From Burkholderiales bacterium (GTDB taxonomy: Bacteria; Pseudomonadota; Gammaproteobacteria; Burkholderiales; Burkholderiaceae_C): 64,000 nucleotides of DNA. The DNA lies in contig JABEVE010000016.1 of NCBI GenBank assembly GCA_013044035.1, positions 110,738-174,737 of the forward strand, written 5' to 3'. The notes under the pieces are model-generated. The model was not told the origin of the DNA. It made no database searches and was given only the letters and a program-made list of their open reading frames with translations. Positions within the stretch are counted from its first letter, which is position 1. Each line of letters opens with the position of its first letter. The position numbers and the translations under genes were made by a program. Positions 27,494 through 37,865 of this stretch are shown piece by piece.

Positions 27494-28738
27494 ATGGCCA
27501 AAGACTACAAAGATCTGGTGGTGGGGCTGGACATCGGGACTTCCAAGGTGTTGGCGATGGTGGCCGAAATCCTGCCGCTGGGGGAGAACGCTGCCGCCAC
27601 ACTGAAGGTGGTGGGCATGGGGCAGGCGGCCACGGCCGGCATGCGACGCGGCGTGGTGGTGGACATCGAGGCCACGGTGCAGTCGATCCAGGCGGCGCTG
27701 AAGGAGGCCGAACTGATGGCCGATTGCCGCATCACCCGCGTCATCACCGGCATCACCGGCAGCCACATCCGCGGCCAGAACTCCGAGGGCATGGTGGCGA
27801 TCAAGGACCGCGAGGTGTCGCAGAACGATGTCTCGCGCGTGATCGAGACCGCCAAGGCCGTGAACATCCCCACCGACCAGCGCCTGCTTCTGGTGGAGCC
27901 GCAGGAATTCATCATCGACGGCCAGGAGGTCAAGGAGCCGGTAGGCATGAGCGGCATCCGCCTGGAGACCAAGGTGCACATCGTCACCGGCGCGCAGACC
28001 GCGGCCGAGAACGTGATCAAGTGCGTGCGCCGTTGCGGCCTCGAAGTCGACGCCGTGGTGCTGCACCCGCTGGCCTCGAGCCACGCCGTGCTGACCGAGG
28101 ACGAGAAGGAACTGGGCGTGGTGCTGGTCGACGTGGGCGCCGGCGTGACCGACGTGGCGATCTACACCGGCGGCTCGATCCGCCACACCGCCATCATCCC
28201 CATCGCCGGCGAACTCATCACCAGCGACATCGCCATGGCGCTGCGCACCCCGACCAAGGATGCGGAAGACATCAAGATCGAGCACGGCGTGGCCAAGCAG
28301 CTGCTCGCCGGGGTGGACGAGCGGCTGGAGGTGCCGGGACTGGGCGACCGCGGCCCACGCATGTTGTCGCGCCAGGCGCTGGCCGGTGTGATCGAGCCGC
28401 GGGTGGAAGAAATCTTCGCGCTGGTGCAGCAGGTGGTGCGCGATTCGGGCTACGAGGAGGTGCTCTCGTCCGGTGTGGTCATCACCGGCGGAGCGTCGCT
28501 CATGCCGGGCATGGTCGAGCTCGGCGAGGACATTTTTCTCAAACCCGTACGCCTGGGTTTGCCGCAATACACGGGGCCCTTGTCTGACATGGTGCGCAGC
28601 CCGCGCAACGCCACCGCCATGGGTCTGCTGGTCGAGGCGCAGACACAGCGTCAGCGTGGTGCGCGCATCGCTCAGAAAACCAGCGGTGCGAGGTCGTTGG
28701 TGGCGCGTGTGCGCGATTGGTTCGCAGGGAATTTTTGA
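27494..28738 (+). CDS. ftsA: Cell division protein FtsA
   Basis: A 414-residue actin-like ATPase that tethers FtsZ to the membrane. LVVGLDIGTSKVLAMVAEI is the phosphate 1 loop; the SHS2 domain follows (INSEGMVAIKDREVSQND region); VLVDVGAGVTDVAIYTGGSI is the phosphate 2 loop; SSGVVITGGASLMPGMVEL the adenosine loop. The C-terminal amphipathic membrane-binding helix is RSLVARVRDWFAGNF. A weak site GGGAGC-ATAGGG precedes the ATG. Confidence 0.95.
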   Translation: MAKDYKDLVVGLDIGTSKVLAMVAEILPLGENAAATLKVVGMGQAATAGMRRGVVVDIEATVQSIQAALKEAELMADCRITRVITGITGSHIRGQNSEGMVAIKDREVSQNDVSRVIETAKAVNIPTDQRLLLVEPQEFIIDGQEVKEPVGMSGIRLETKVHIVTGAQTAAENVIKCVRRCGLEVDAVVLHPLASSHAVLTEDEKELGVVLVDVGAGVTDVAIYTGGSIRHTAIIPIAGELITSDIAMALRTPTKDAEDIKIEHGVAKQLLAGVDERLEVPGLGDRGPRMLSRQALAGVIEPRVEEIFALVQQVVRDSGYEEVLSSGVVITGGASLMPGMVELGEDIFLKPVRLGLPQYTGPLSDMVRSPRNATAMGLLVEAQTQRQRGARIAQKTSGARSLVARVRDWFAGNF

Positions 28739-28849
28739 AGTAAGGCATGACCGATTTTTGACGGGGTCGGCGGCCACTGGACCGCAGACGAGTGTGAGGG
28801 GTAGCGCAGCAGTGCAGGGTTTTTCAACTTTTATCGACGGAGGTGCATC

Positions 28850-30043
28850 ATGGCTTTTGAAATGATCGAGGACGCCGCCAACAACGGCTTTAACAGTGGG
28901 ACCAACATCAAGGTGATCGGCATGGGCGGGGGTGGCGGCAACGCTGTCGAGCACATGATTGCCAGTGGCGTGAAAGGCGTGGAATTCATTTGTGCCAACA
29001 CCGATGCGCAAGCGCTGAAATCGTCCAGCTCGCATCGCTTCATCCAACTGGGCAAGACTGGCCTAGGCGCTGGCGGCAAGCCTCAGGTCGGGCGCGACGC
29101 GGCGGAGCAGGCCCAGGCCAGTATTCGCGATGCGCTGACCGGCGCCCACATGCTGTTCATCACGGCCGGCATGGGTGGCGGCACGGGCACGGGAGCCGCT
29201 CCCGTGGTGGCGCGTATCGCTCGCGAAATGGGCATTCTCACCGTGGCCGTGGTCACCAAGCCTTTCGAGTTCGAGGGCACCAAGCGCTTGTCGAATGCCG
29301 ACACCGGGCTGGAGGAACTGGAGAAGAACGTCGATTCGTTGATCGTCGTGCTCAACGAGAAACTGCTGGAGGTCTATGGCGACGACATTTCGCAGAAGGA
29401 GGCCTTCGCCAAGGCCAACGACGTGCTGAAGAACGCCACCGGAGGCATCGCCGAAATCATCAACGTCCCTGGCATGATCAACGCCGACTTCGAGGATGTG
29501 AAGACGGTGATGGGCGAGCCCGGCAAGGCGATGATGGGCACGGCTGTGTCCAGCGGCGCGGACCGCGCCCGCCTGGCTGCCGAACAGGCCGTGGTCTGCC
29601 CGTTGCTCGATGGCGTGGACCTGTCCGGCGCCAAGGGCGTGCTGGTCAACATCACTGCCGACGACTCGCTGAAATTGAGCGAGACGCGTGAGGCGATGAA
29701 TGCCATCCGCGCCTATGCGGCACCCGATGCGCACATCATCTTCGGCACGGTGAACGACCCCACCATGGGCGACTCGCTGCGCGTGACCGTGCTGGCCACC
29801 GGGCTGTCGAAAGCCCGGGTCGTCGTCAAGGCGGCGCCCAGCCTGACCGTCTTGCGCACCGGCACCGATTCCGGTCCGATGAGCATCGGCCACGGTTCCG
29901 GTTCGGGCATCGACACCTCGCAGATTCCGGCCATCTGGCGCAATCCGCGCGGCAATGCGCCTTCGGCCCATGTCAATGCGCTGATGCAAAGCGGCATGGA
30001 GGAACTGGAGATCCCGGCCTTCCTGCGCAAGCAGGCCGACTGA
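28850..30043 (+). CDS. ftsZ: Cell division GTPase FtsZ
   Basis: A 397-residue tubulin homologue that forms the division ring. GTP-binding: GMGGGGGNAVEHM near residue 25 and the tubulin signature GGGTGTG at 109-115. The T7 catalytic region reads NADFEDVKTVM. A linker of about 60 residues leads to the C-terminal peptide EIPAFLRKQAD that binds FtsA, ZipA and ZapD. A strong GGAGGT lies 6 bases before the ATG. The 111-base gap after ftsA may hold an extra promoter, but no clear hexamer pair is seen. Confidence 0.96.
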   Translation: MAFEMIEDAANNGFNSGTNIKVIGMGGGGGNAVEHMIASGVKGVEFICANTDAQALKSSSSHRFIQLGKTGLGAGGKPQVGRDAAEQAQASIRDALTGAHMLFITAGMGGGTGTGAAPVVARIAREMGILTVAVVTKPFEFEGTKRLSNADTGLEELEKNVDSLIVVLNEKLLEVYGDDISQKEAFAKANDVLKNATGGIAEIINVPGMINADFEDVKTVMGEPGKAMMGTAVSSGADRARLAAEQAVVCPLLDGVDLSGAKGVLVNITADDSLKLSETREAMNAIRAYAAPDAHIIFGTVNDPTMGDSLRVTVLATGLSKARVVVKAAPSLTVLRTGTDSGPMSIGHGSGSGIDTSQIPAIWRNPRGNAPSAHVNALMQSGMEELEIPAFLRKQAD

Positions 30044-30287
30044 TCCCCGGCGACTGCCAGAACCACGTCGATTGCGAGCCGGGCCAAGGTCGCTTCTTCT
30101 GCCCGACTGAAGCGGCCGCTGGCGGGAACGGACGGATGACCCCGTTGCGTCGGTTCCTGCCCGGCCCGGCAGGTTGACTTTGCCTGGCGGCGTTGACCGG
30201 GTGCTGTTGCCTGGGCAAGCCATGCGCGCAGGGCGCCGAGCAGACTGGACTGACGACTCTTAAAATAGCTCCCCGTTATCAATGACA

Positions 30288-30306
30288 GTTTTTCGATTGG
30301 AAAAAC
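30288..30306 (+). promoter_or_regulatory. Hairpin in the lpxC leader
   Basis: GTTTTTC (30288-30294) and GAAAAAC (30300-30306) form a perfect 7-pair stem with a 5-base loop, ending 8 bases before the chosen lpxC start. A TAAAAT (-10-like) lies at 30261-30266, giving a short leader that contains this hairpin. A role in controlling lpxC translation is only an inference. Confidence 0.4.
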
Positions 30307-30314
30307 GGCAAGCC

Positions 30315-31241
30315 ATGTTGTCGCAACGCACCATCCGTTCAGCCAATCGCGCCGTGGGCGTCGGCCTGCACAGCAGCGAGCGGGTCGAACTCACGCTCCA
30401 TCCGGCGCCGCCCGACACCGGGATCGTGTTTCGCCGCACCGATCTGCCGCAAGCCGTCTCGATCGCGCTGCACCCTTTGGCCGTGGTCGACACCCGCATG
30501 GCCACCACGTTGGGTTCGGGCGACGCCAAGATTCATACCGTCGAGCATCTGCTCTCGGCCTGCGCCGGCCTGGGACTGGATAACCTGATTGTGGACGTGG
30601 ACGCCGAGGAAATCCCCATCCTCGACGGTTCTGCCTCCAGTTTCGTTTACCTGCTTCAGTCCGCCGGACTGCAAGAGCAGGCCGCACCCAAGCGCTTCAT
30701 CCGCATGCTCCGGGCGGTGGAGGTGCGCACGCACGACGGCGATGGCGAGAAGTGGGCGCGTCTGGCGCCGCACGAGGGATTTCGCCTGAATTTCGCGATC
30801 GAGTTCGACCATCCTGCCATCGATCAGACGGCGCAGGATTACAGCTTCGACTTCGACATGCAGGCTTACGTGCGCGACATCGCCCGCGCCCGCACCTTCG
30901 GCTTCATGCGCGATGTGGACGCACTGCGTGAACGCGGCCTGGCCCAGGGCGGCAGCATGGAAAACGCCATCGTCATGAACGAGTCGCGCATCCTCAACCA
31001 GGAGGGCCTGCGTTTCGACGCCGAATTCGTCAAGCACAAGATGCTCGACGCCATCGGCGATCTCTATGTCATCGGCCATCCCATCATTGGAGCCTACAGC
31101 GCCTATCGCAGCGGCCATGCCGTGAACAACGCGCTGCTGCGCGCCGTGCTCGACGACCCTGCGTCCTATGAGATCGTCAGCTTCGACGATGTCAGCACCG
31201 CCCCGCCCGGTTACCGCAGCACACTCAAGGCCGCAGCCTGA
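30315..31241 (+). CDS. lpxC: UDP-3-O-acyl-GlcNAc deacetylase LpxC
   Basis: A 308-residue zinc enzyme performing the first committed step of lipid A synthesis. Motifs: [23 protein letters not shown] at the start, [19 protein letters not shown] with the first zinc His, [40 protein letters not shown], and [18 protein letters not shown] with the second His and the Asp ligand, later [12 protein letters not shown]. The ATG at 30315 gives the usual length (about 305); the frame is open to 30282. Confidence 0.95.
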   Translation: MLSQRTIRSANRAVGVGLHSSERVELTLHPAPPDTGIVFRRTDLPQAVSIALHPLAVVDTRMATTLGSGDAKIHTVEHLLSACAGLGLDNLIVDVDAEEIPILDGSASSFVYLLQSAGLQEQAAPKRFIRMLRAVEVRTHDGDGEKWARLAPHEGFRLNFAIEFDHPAIDQTAQDYSFDFDMQAYVRDIARARTFGFMRDVDALRERGLAQGGSMENAIVMNESRILNQEGLRFDAEFVKHKMLDAIGDLYVIGHPIIGAYSAYRSGHAVNNALLRAVLDDPASYEIVSFDDVSTAPPGYRSTLKAAA

Positions 31242-31292
31242 GCCCACCGCCTCGGCCCTCGCGCCGAGGACAATGCCTGCGGCTCGCGGCTG

Positions 31293-31748
31293 CTACAGCT
31301 TTTCGCGCAACGCCCGCAGCCGCGCACGCACCGAGGCAGGTGCCCGCGATGGTCTTGACGCCTCGATGTGCAAGAGTTGGCCCATCGGCGGCGAAACCGG
31401 CTCCTGCACCCGCACCAGGATGCGCTTGAGTGGCCATTGCGCCTGCTGCAACTGGCGCAACAGCAGCGGACCGTAGAGTTTGAGCTTGGCGGCCACCGCC
31501 GGGGAAGAGGCCGTGAGGTTCCAGACACCGTCGGCCCAGCGGCCAGGGCGCACAGCCGCCGTCAGTTCCAACGGCAAAGCGTCCTGCAATGTCGCCCACA
31601 TCGTTTGGGATGTGAGTGCTTGCTCTTTCAGCATCATCAGCGTTGGCGTGCGCTGCATCCACTGCGGCAGCATGGCCATGGAGGCCGCAGCCGGGCTCGT
31701 GGCGTGGCGACGCCGCGACTTGCGGAGCTGGGTCGGGACTGAAGTCAT
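31293..31748 (-). CDS. dciA: DciA-like DUF721 protein (replicative helicase loader family)
   Basis: A 151-residue protein of the DUF721 family, which in bacteria without DnaC helps load the DnaB helicase. The KH-like domain core is visible from WATLQDALPLELTAAVRPGRW through LTASSPAVAAKLKLYGPLLLRQL and WPLKRILVRVQEP. Its place between lpxC and secA on the opposite strand is the standard position in betaproteobacteria. The C-terminus is rich in Arg/Ser. Overlapping longer frames in other phases are shadows. Confidence 0.82.
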   Translation of the reverse strand: MTSVPTQLRKSRRRHATSPAAASMAMLPQWMQRTPTLMMLKEQALTSQTMWATLQDALPLELTAAVRPGRWADGVWNLTASSPAVAAKLKLYGPLLLRQLQQAQWPLKRILVRVQEPVSPPMGQLLHIEASRPSRAPASVRARLRALREKL

Positions 31749-31796
31749 CAGAGGGGCGTCGGGAAAGCGCCATCTGGGCGCGCATAGGGGTGAAGA

Positions 31797-31812
31797 CAGA
31801 CAGTATTGTCTG
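31797..31812. promoter_or_regulatory. Palindrome in the dciA-secA divergent region
   Basis: CAGACA (31797-31802) and TGTCTG (31807-31812) flank GTAT, a 16-base interrupted palindrome of operator type. It lies about 50 bases before the dciA start and about 140 before secA, and 37 bases upstream of TAGAAT (31850-31855), a possible secA -10 element. Confidence 0.35.
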
Positions 31813-31952
31813 GCAAGGTCGGGTCACTCCGCGCGCGAGGGGCGCTGGGTAGAATGGAAGTTTCCCTTTTGATGGCATCCGGGGCTTGTTGTCCTCCCCT
31901 GCCCAGGGCCGCTTGATCCGGTCTGCCAGGCGTGCCGCATCCAGACCGACCC

Positions 31953-34748
31953 ATGCCCGCATCCTTCCTGACCCGTCTCTTCGGCAGCCGCAACGAGCGA
32001 CTGCTGCGCCAATACCGGCGTGTGGTCCAGCGCATCAACGCGCTGGAGCCGCAGTTCGAACAACTCAGCGATGATGAACTGCGCGCCAAGACCGCCCAAT
32101 TCAAACAACAGGTCGCTGACGGCCGCGCGCTCGAGGACCTGCTTCCCGAGGCTTTCGCAGTGGTGCGCGAGGGCGGCAAGCGCACGCTGAAAATGCGCCA
32201 TTTCGACGTGCAACTGGTGGGAGGCATGGCGCTGCACGACGGCAAGATTGCCGAGATGCGTACCGGCGAGGGCAAGACCCTGGTGGGCACGCTGCCGGTG
32301 TATCTGAACGCGCTCGCGGGTAAGGGCGTGCATGTGGTCACGGTCAACGACTACCTCGCCCAGCGCGATGCGCAGTGGATGAGCCGCCTGTACAACTTCC
32401 TCGGCCTGACCGTCGGCATCAACCTGCCGAACATGCCTCGCGAGGAAAAGCAGGCAGCCTACGCTTGCGATGTGACCTACGGCACGAATAACGAATATGG
32501 TTTCGACTACCTGCGCGACAACATGGTGTTCGAGCCCGCCGAGCGGGTCCAGCGCGGACTGAACTATGCGCTGATCGACGAGGTCGATTCCATCCTGATC
32601 GACGAGGCGCGCACGCCGCTGATCATCTCCGGCCAGGCGGACGACAACACCGAGTTGTATCTCAAGCTCGACAAGGTCGTGCCCCTGCTGGATCGCCAGA
32701 TCGGCGAGGAGGATCCGCTCACCGGCAAGGGCGTGGAAAAGCCTGGCGACTTCACGGTGGACGAGAAAAGCCATCAGGTCTACCTCACCGAGTCCGGGCA
32801 CGAGAAGGCCGAGCGCATTCTGGGCGAGATGGGACTCATCCCGGAAGGCAGCACGCTGTACGACCCGGCCAATATCGCGTTGATGCATCACCTGTACGCG
32901 GCGCTGCGCGCCCATAACCTGTACCACCGCGACCAGCACTATGTGGTGCAGAACGGCGAGGTGATCATCGTCGACGAATTCACCGGCCGCATCATGACCG
33001 GACGGCGCTGGTCCGATGGCTTGCACCAGGCGGTGGAGGCCAAGGAAGGCGTGCAGATTCAAAACGAAAATCAGACCCTGGCGTCGATCACCTTCCAGAA
33101 CTATTTCCGCATGTACGCCAAGCTGGCCGGCATGACCGGCACGGCCGACACCGAGGCCTACGAGTTCCAGGAAATCTACAAGCTGGAAACCGTGGTTATT
33201 CCGACCAACCGCCCCAGCCAACGCAAGGATCACCAGGACAAGGTCTACAAGACCGCCCGGGAGCGCGACCTGGCGGTGGTGGCCGATATCAAGGATTGTT
33301 TCGAGCGTGGCCAGCCGGTGCTGGTGGGCACTGCCTCCATCGAGGCGAGCGAAAACCTCTCGCTGCTGCTGAACAAGGAGAAACTGCCGCACGCGGTGCT
33401 CAACGCCAAGCAGCATGCGCGCGAGGCCGAGATCGTGGCCCAGGCGGGGCGACCCAAGGTCATCACCATCGCCACCAATATGGCGGGCCGCGGCACCGAC
33501 ATCGTGCTCGGCGGCAATGTCGAGAAGCAATGCGAGATCATCGAGGCCGATCCCAATCTGCCCGATGAGGACAAGCGCCAGCGGGTGCAAACGCTACGCA
33601 GCGAGTGGCAGTCGCTGCACGATCACACCATTGCCCAGGGTGGTTTGCACATCGTCGGCACCGAGCGCAGCGAGTCGCGCCGGGTGGACAACCAGCTGCG
33701 CGGGCGTTCGGGTCGCCAGGGGGATCCCGGCTCGTCGCGCTTTTACCTGTCGCTGGACGATGCGCTGATGCGCATCTTCGCCGGCGACCGCGTGCGCGCC
33801 ATCATGGAGCGCCTGAAGATGCCCGAGGGCGAGGCGATCGAGGCGGGCATGGTGACGCGCTCGATCGAGTCGGCGCAGCGCAAGGTGGAGGCGCGCAACT
33901 TCGACGTGCGCAAGCAACTGCTCGAATACGACGACGTTGCCAACGAGCAGCGCAAGATCATGTACGAGCAGCGCAACGCCATTCTCGACAACCAGGACGT
34001 CAGCGCCCAGATCGCCGACCTGCGCGAAGGCAGCGTGACCGACATGGTGCACACTTTCGTGCCGGCGCAGAGCATGGAAGAGCAGTGGGATATCGCCGGC
34101 CTGGAGCGTGCCCTGCGTGACGACTGGCAGATCGACCTGGAGCTCAAGGCGTGGGTCGAGGCCGACCAGACCGTGACCGACGAAGACGTGCTGGAGCATG
34201 TGCTGGAGACCGTGCACGCCCAGTACAAGGCGAAGGTCGAGGCGGTGGGGGGCGCCAACTTCGCCAGCTTCGAGCGCATGGTGCTGTTGCAGTCGCTTGA
34301 CCAGCACTGGCGCGAACACCTCTCGGCGCTGGACTATTTGCGTCAAGGCATCCACCTGCGCGGCTACGCGCAAAAGCAACCCAAGCAGGAGTACAAGCGC
34401 GAGGCGTTCGAGTTGTTCGGGCAGATGCTCGACGCGGTGAAGAACGACGTCACCCGCACCCTCATGACCGTGCAGGTGCAAACCCAGGAGCAGGCCGAAG
34501 CGGCTGCCGAGCAGATCGAGCAGCGTGCCCAAAGCCTGCACAACCTGGTGTTCCAACATCCCGAAGCCGCGGGCGCCGTGGCGGCCGAAGGCGGACTCGA
34601 GACTGCGGAACTCGCCGTGGCCACGGCAGCGGCAGGTGCGGTCTCGATGCAGCCCATCGTCAATGCCATGCCGAAGGTCGGCCGCAACGACCCCTGCCCC
34701 TGTGGTAGCGGCAAGAAATACAAGCATTGCCATGGCAAGCTGAGTTGA
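31953..34748 (+). CDS. secA: Protein translocase ATPase SecA
   Basis: A 931-residue motor that drives unfolded proteins through SecYEG. Nucleotide-binding domain 1 has Walker A MRTGEGKT (about 102-109) and [18 protein letters not shown] (DEAD-type); NBD2 has [11 protein letters not shown] and [21 protein letters not shown] reduced to its key Gln/Arg finger. The helical scaffold contains [18 protein letters not shown]. The extreme C-terminus [20 protein letters not shown] is the SecB-binding zinc motif with three Cys and one His. The ATG at 31953 gives the family start; the frame is open 21 bases further. Confidence 0.96.
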   Translation: MPASFLTRLFGSRNERLLRQYRRVVQRINALEPQFEQLSDDELRAKTAQFKQQVADGRALEDLLPEAFAVVREGGKRTLKMRHFDVQLVGGMALHDGKIAEMRTGEGKTLVGTLPVYLNALAGKGVHVVTVNDYLAQRDAQWMSRLYNFLGLTVGINLPNMPREEKQAAYACDVTYGTNNEYGFDYLRDNMVFEPAERVQRGLNYALIDEVDSILIDEARTPLIISGQADDNTELYLKLDKVVPLLDRQIGEEDPLTGKGVEKPGDFTVDEKSHQVYLTESGHEKAERILGEMGLIPEGSTLYDPANIALMHHLYAALRAHNLYHRDQHYVVQNGEVIIVDEFTGRIMTGRRWSDGLHQAVEAKEGVQIQNENQTLASITFQNYFRMYAKLAGMTGTADTEAYEFQEIYKLETVVIPTNRPSQRKDHQDKVYKTARERDLAVVADIKDCFERGQPVLVGTASIEASENLSLLLNKEKLPHAVLNAKQHAREAEIVAQAGRPKVITIATNMAGRGTDIVLGGNVEKQCEIIEADPNLPDEDKRQRVQTLRSEWQSLHDHTIAQGGLHIVGTERSESRRVDNQLRGRSGRQGDPGSSRFYLSLDDALMRIFAGDRVRAIMERLKMPEGEAIEAGMVTRSIESAQRKVEARNFDVRKQLLEYDDVANEQRKIMYEQRNAILDNQDVSAQIADLREGSVTDMVHTFVPAQSMEEQWDIAGLERALRDDWQIDLELKAWVEADQTVTDEDVLEHVLETVHAQYKAKVEAVGGANFASFERMVLLQSLDQHWREHLSALDYLRQGIHLRGYAQKQPKQEYKREAFELFGQMLDAVKNDVTRTLMTVQVQTQEQAEAAAEQIEQRAQSLHNLVFQHPEAAGAVAAEGGLETAELAVATAAAGAVSMQPIVNAMPKVGRNDPCPCGSGKKYKHCHGKLS

Positions 34749-34877
34749 GCGGCAGCGGGCCGGGCGGGCGAAGTCCTGCCAAGCCCGCCATCGTTGACGC
34801 ACTCCGCGGCGTCACGGCCGAGCCCCGGCAGCAGCCGACCCCCATTTGATCATCCTGGTTTTGATGGAGCCCATGCC

Positions 34878-36113
34878 ATGGCTGTGAACCTGACTCCCCC
34901 CAACCCCGCAACCCTGCATGACGTGCCCGGCGTGCGCATCGGCGTGGCCCAGGCCGGCATGCGCAAGGCCGGGCGCACCGATCTCACGCTGTTCCAGTTC
35001 GATCCCGGCACGCTGGTGGCGGGTGTGTTCACACGCAACCGTTTTTGTGCTGCTCCGGTTCAGGTGTGCCGCGAGCACCTGGGCGCGGCACAGTGCGCGC
35101 CGATACGTGCCCTGGTGATCAACACCGGCTGCGCCAATGCCGGCACCGGCGAAGCCGGCTTGCGCGCAGCACGCGAAAGCTGCGACGCGGTGGCCGCGCT
35201 CCTCGGCGTGAAAGCGCGCGAGGTGCTGCCGTTTTCCACCGGCGTGATCCTGGAGCCCTTGCCGTTGGACCGCCTCGTCGCCGCGCTGCCCGCGGCCCTC
35301 GCCGATGCCCGCACCGCCGCCTGGGCCGATGCCGCCGCCGCCATCATGACCACCGACACCGTGCCCAAGGCGGCGAGCACGCAAATCGAGATTGATGGCG
35401 TGCGCATCACCGTCAGCGGCATCGCCAAGGGCGCGGGCATGATCCGCCCCAACATGGCGACGATGCTTGGCTTCATTGCCACCGACGCGGCAGTGGCGCC
35501 GGCGCTGCTGGCGCAACTGGCCCGCGAGGTGGCTGACGCATCGTTCAACTGCATCACGGTCGATGGCGATACCTCGACCAACGATGCCCTGGTCCTTGCC
35601 GCCACCGGCCGCGCCGCGCTGCCAGCCATGACCGATGTGGCCAGTCCGCAGGCGCAGGCCTTGCGCGCGGCGCTCACGCAAGTCGCGCTGCATATCGCCC
35701 AGGCCATCGTGCGCGATGGTGAGGGTGCGACCAAGTTCATCAGCATTCACGTCGAACAGGCCAGCAGCCGTGAGGAGGCGCGTCTGGTGGCCTATGCCGT
35801 GGCGCATTCACCCCTGGTGAAAACCGCGTTCTTCGCCAGCGACCCCAACCTCGGCCGCATTCTGGCCGCGGTGGGCTATGCCGGCATCGACGACCTCGAT
35901 GTGTCCGGCGTCGATCTTTACCTGGACGCGGTGCATGTGGCCACGCGGGGCGGCCGCCACCCGGATTATCAGGAGGCCGATGGCAAGCGCGTGATGGCCA
36001 AGCCCGAGATTGCGGTTCGCATCGTGCTCAGCCGTGGGGTCGCCGCCGCCACGCTGTGGACGTGTGATCTCTCGCACGACTACGTCAGCATCAACGCCGA
36101 TTACCGCAGTTGA
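34878..36113 (+). CDS. argJ: Bifunctional ornithine acetyltransferase/N-acetylglutamate synthase ArgJ
   Basis: A 411-residue enzyme of arginine synthesis that recycles the acetyl group from N-acetylornithine to glutamate. It cuts itself at Ala194-Thr195 in [19 protein letters not shown], where the Thr becomes the nucleophile of the beta chain. Other blocks: [44 protein letters not shown] and [19 protein letters not shown]. The ATG at 34878 gives the usual N-terminus; the frame is open upstream. Arg inhibition and monofunctionality versus bifunctionality cannot be read from sequence alone. Confidence 0.95.
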   Translation: MAVNLTPPNPATLHDVPGVRIGVAQAGMRKAGRTDLTLFQFDPGTLVAGVFTRNRFCAAPVQVCREHLGAAQCAPIRALVINTGCANAGTGEAGLRAARESCDAVAALLGVKAREVLPFSTGVILEPLPLDRLVAALPAALADARTAAWADAAAAIMTTDTVPKAASTQIEIDGVRITVSGIAKGAGMIRPNMATMLGFIATDAAVAPALLAQLAREVADASFNCITVDGDTSTNDALVLAATGRAALPAMTDVASPQAQALRAALTQVALHIAQAIVRDGEGATKFISIHVEQASSREEARLVAYAVAHSPLVKTAFFASDPNLGRILAAVGYAGIDDLDVSGVDLYLDAVHVATRGGRHPDYQEADGKRVMAKPEIAVRIVLSRGVAAATLWTCDLSHDYVSINADYRS

Positions 36114-36121
36114 AGCGCGCC

Positions 36122-37039
36122 ATGACCAAACCCGCTGCCCAAAGCGATACCGAGCCAGTCGCCGCAACCCCCATGGAGCGTCTTGCCGCCTTGCTCGATC
36201 ATGCCGAACGCGTGCTCAGTCGCATGGAGCAAACCCTGGCGCCCATCGCACCCGAGCCCGATTGGCGCGCGTCTGTGGCGTTTCGCTGGCGCAAGCGTGG
36301 GCAACATGCCATGCTGCAACCCGTGCGCACACTGGCCCCCATCGAGCTCTCCGACCTGCAGGGCATCGATGCGCAGAAGCGCCGCATCGAGCGCAATACG
36401 CGCCAGTTCGTCGCGGGCAAGCCGGCCAACAACGTGCTGCTCACCGGGGCGCGCGGCACCGGCAAGTCGTCATTGGTGAAGGCCTGCCTGAACAAGTATG
36501 CCGCCAAGGGGTTGCGCCTGATCGAAGTGGACAAGGCCGATCTCATCGATCTGCCCGATCTGATGGATATGCTGGGGTCGCGGCCCGAGCGATTCATCGT
36601 GTTCTCGGATGACCTGTCGTTCGACGAAGGCGAGGCCGGCTACAAGGCGCTCAAGTCGGTGCTCGACGGCTCGATCTCGGCCAACGCCGACAACGTGCTG
36701 ATCTATGCCACCTCCAACCGCCGCCATCTTCTGCCGGAGTACATGCACGAGAACCTTAGCTACCAGCACACCGAAAGCGGGGAGGTGCATCCCGGTGAGG
36801 TGGTAGAAGAGAAGATTTCGCTGTCCGAGCGTTTCGGTCTGTGGGTGAGTTTCTACCCCTTCGACCAGGATCATTACCTGCGCATCATCGACCATTGGCT
36901 GCAGGCCTTCGGCATCACTCCGGAGCAGGTACAAGCGGCCCATGCCGAGGCACTGGTCTGGGCGCTGGAGCGCGGCTCGCGCTCAGGCCGCGTGGCGCTG
37001 CAGTTCGCGCGCGATTTCGCCGGTCGCAAGCTGCGCTGA
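36122..37039 (+). CDS. AAA+ ATPase of the DUF815 family
   Basis: A 305-residue ATP-binding protein. After a helical N-terminal 75 residues comes LQGIDAQKRRIERNTRQFV, the Walker A loop LLTGARGTGKSSLVKA, Walker B FIVFSDDLSFDEGE and the sensor ATSNRRHLLPEY, as in DUF815 proteins. Its place between argJ and mutT is widely conserved in betaproteobacteria; function unknown. A TTG start at 36110 overlapping the argJ stop is an alternative that adds four residues; neither start has a strong ribosome-binding site. Confidence 0.85.
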   Translation: MTKPAAQSDTEPVAATPMERLAALLDHAERVLSRMEQTLAPIAPEPDWRASVAFRWRKRGQHAMLQPVRTLAPIELSDLQGIDAQKRRIERNTRQFVAGKPANNVLLTGARGTGKSSLVKACLNKYAAKGLRLIEVDKADLIDLPDLMDMLGSRPERFIVFSDDLSFDEGEAGYKALKSVLDGSISANADNVLIYATSNRRHLLPEYMHENLSYQHTESGEVHPGEVVEEKISLSERFGLWVSFYPFDQDHYLRIIDHWLQAFGITPEQVQAAHAEALVWALERGSRSGRVALQFARDFAGRKLR

Positions 37040-37043
37040 CATC

Positions 37044-37541
37044 ATGCCCGTTGCGCGCCATGCAGAGCCCAGCGCGGCTGCGATCACCGAGTCCGTCGGC
37101 GAGGCCGGCCGTCCGCTGGTGCCGGTGGCCGTGGGGGTCCTGCTGCGAGCCGACGGTAGATTCCTTCTCGCCAGCCGCCCGGACGGCAAGCCCTACGCGG
37201 GCTATTGGGAATTTCCGGGTGGCAAGATCGAGCCGGGTGAAACCTTGCTGCAGGCGCTGGAGCGTGAGTTGCACGAGGAACTCGCCATCCACACGCTGCG
37301 AGCCCGCTTCTGGCGTTCATGCGTCGTGAACTATCCGCATGCGCGGGTGGAACTTCAGTTCTGCAAGGTGACGCATTGGCAAGGCGAGTTGCGCCCCTGC
37401 GAAGGCCAGGACACCGCCTGGCAGCACCTGCCGGTGACGGTGTCGCCGGTGTTGCCCGGCACCATCCCGGTGCTGCAATGGTTGGCACAGGAGCGCGGTC
37501 ACGACGGACCGACGCAGCAGGGTCTGATGCCTTCGATCTGA
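37044..37541 (+). CDS. mutT: Nudix hydrolase, MutT-like (8-oxo-dGTP diphosphatase family)
   Basis: A 165-residue Nudix protein, likely removing oxidised dGTP from the nucleotide pool. The Nudix box is complete: GGKIEPGETLLQALERELHEEL (G-x5-E-x7-REL-x-EE pattern), preceded by FLLASRPDGKPYAGYWEFP, as in MutT. It follows the AAA+ gene by 4 bases. The gene's stop codon lies inside a long hairpin. Substrate choice is inferred from the family. Confidence 0.88.
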   Translation: MPVARHAEPSAAAITESVGEAGRPLVPVAVGVLLRADGRFLLASRPDGKPYAGYWEFPGGKIEPGETLLQALERELHEELAIHTLRARFWRSCVVNYPHARVELQFCKVTHWQGELRPCEGQDTAWQHLPVTVSPVLPGTIPVLQWLAQERGHDGPTQQGLMPSI

Positions 37542-37557
37542 TCGAGAGCATCAGACC
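37521..37557. terminator. Hairpin between convergent mutT and yacG
   Basis: GGTCTGATGC (37521-37530) and GCATCAGACC (37548-37557) are perfect 10-base arms; inside, TCGAT and ATCGA pair around CTG, so the stem is about 17 pairs with two weak positions. It includes the mutT stop codon (37539-37541). No T-run follows on the plus strand, so it may act with Rho or in both directions. Confidence 0.5.
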
Positions 37558-37610
37558 CTGCTTTGGTGACAGGGTGCGGTCAAGCCACCGACTGCGGCCG
37601 TTGTCAGACT

Positions 37611-37865
37611 TCAGTGATTGATGGATCCACCGCCGGAACGCACTGCTGGCCCACTGCTCTCGCCGCCATCTCCGCCATCTCCGCCATCCACCACGGGCTG
37701 GGCGGCGACGCGGTAATTCTCGCTGGCCCAGGCACCGAAATCGAGGTTCTTGCAACGCTCACTGCAAAACGGTCGCCACAGATTGTCGGCCGCGTAGAGG
37801 CTGGGGCCGCCGCAGGCAGGGCAACGCACGGTTCGCACGGCGGGTGCGGTAGTCGAGGCGGTCAT
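37611..37865 (-). CDS. yacG: DNA gyrase inhibitor YacG
   Basis: An 84-residue zinc protein that binds gyrase B. The four zinc Cys are in VRCPACGG and FCSERCKN, followed by the conserved [13 protein letters not shown]. The tail has the repeats [14 protein letters not shown] at 37865 overlaps the zapD stop (ATGA), supporting co-translation; an in-frame ATG six bases upstream is possible. Confidence 0.92.
   Translation of the reverse strand: MTASTTAPAVRTVRCPACGGPSLYAADNLWRPFCSERCKNLDFGAWASENYRVAAQPVVDGGDGGDGGESSGPAVRSGGGSINH

Noticed and set aside
31225..31962. A 245-codon frame overlapping dciA
   Set aside because: The DUF721 domain is in the phase of 31293-31748; the longer frame shows no family likeness.
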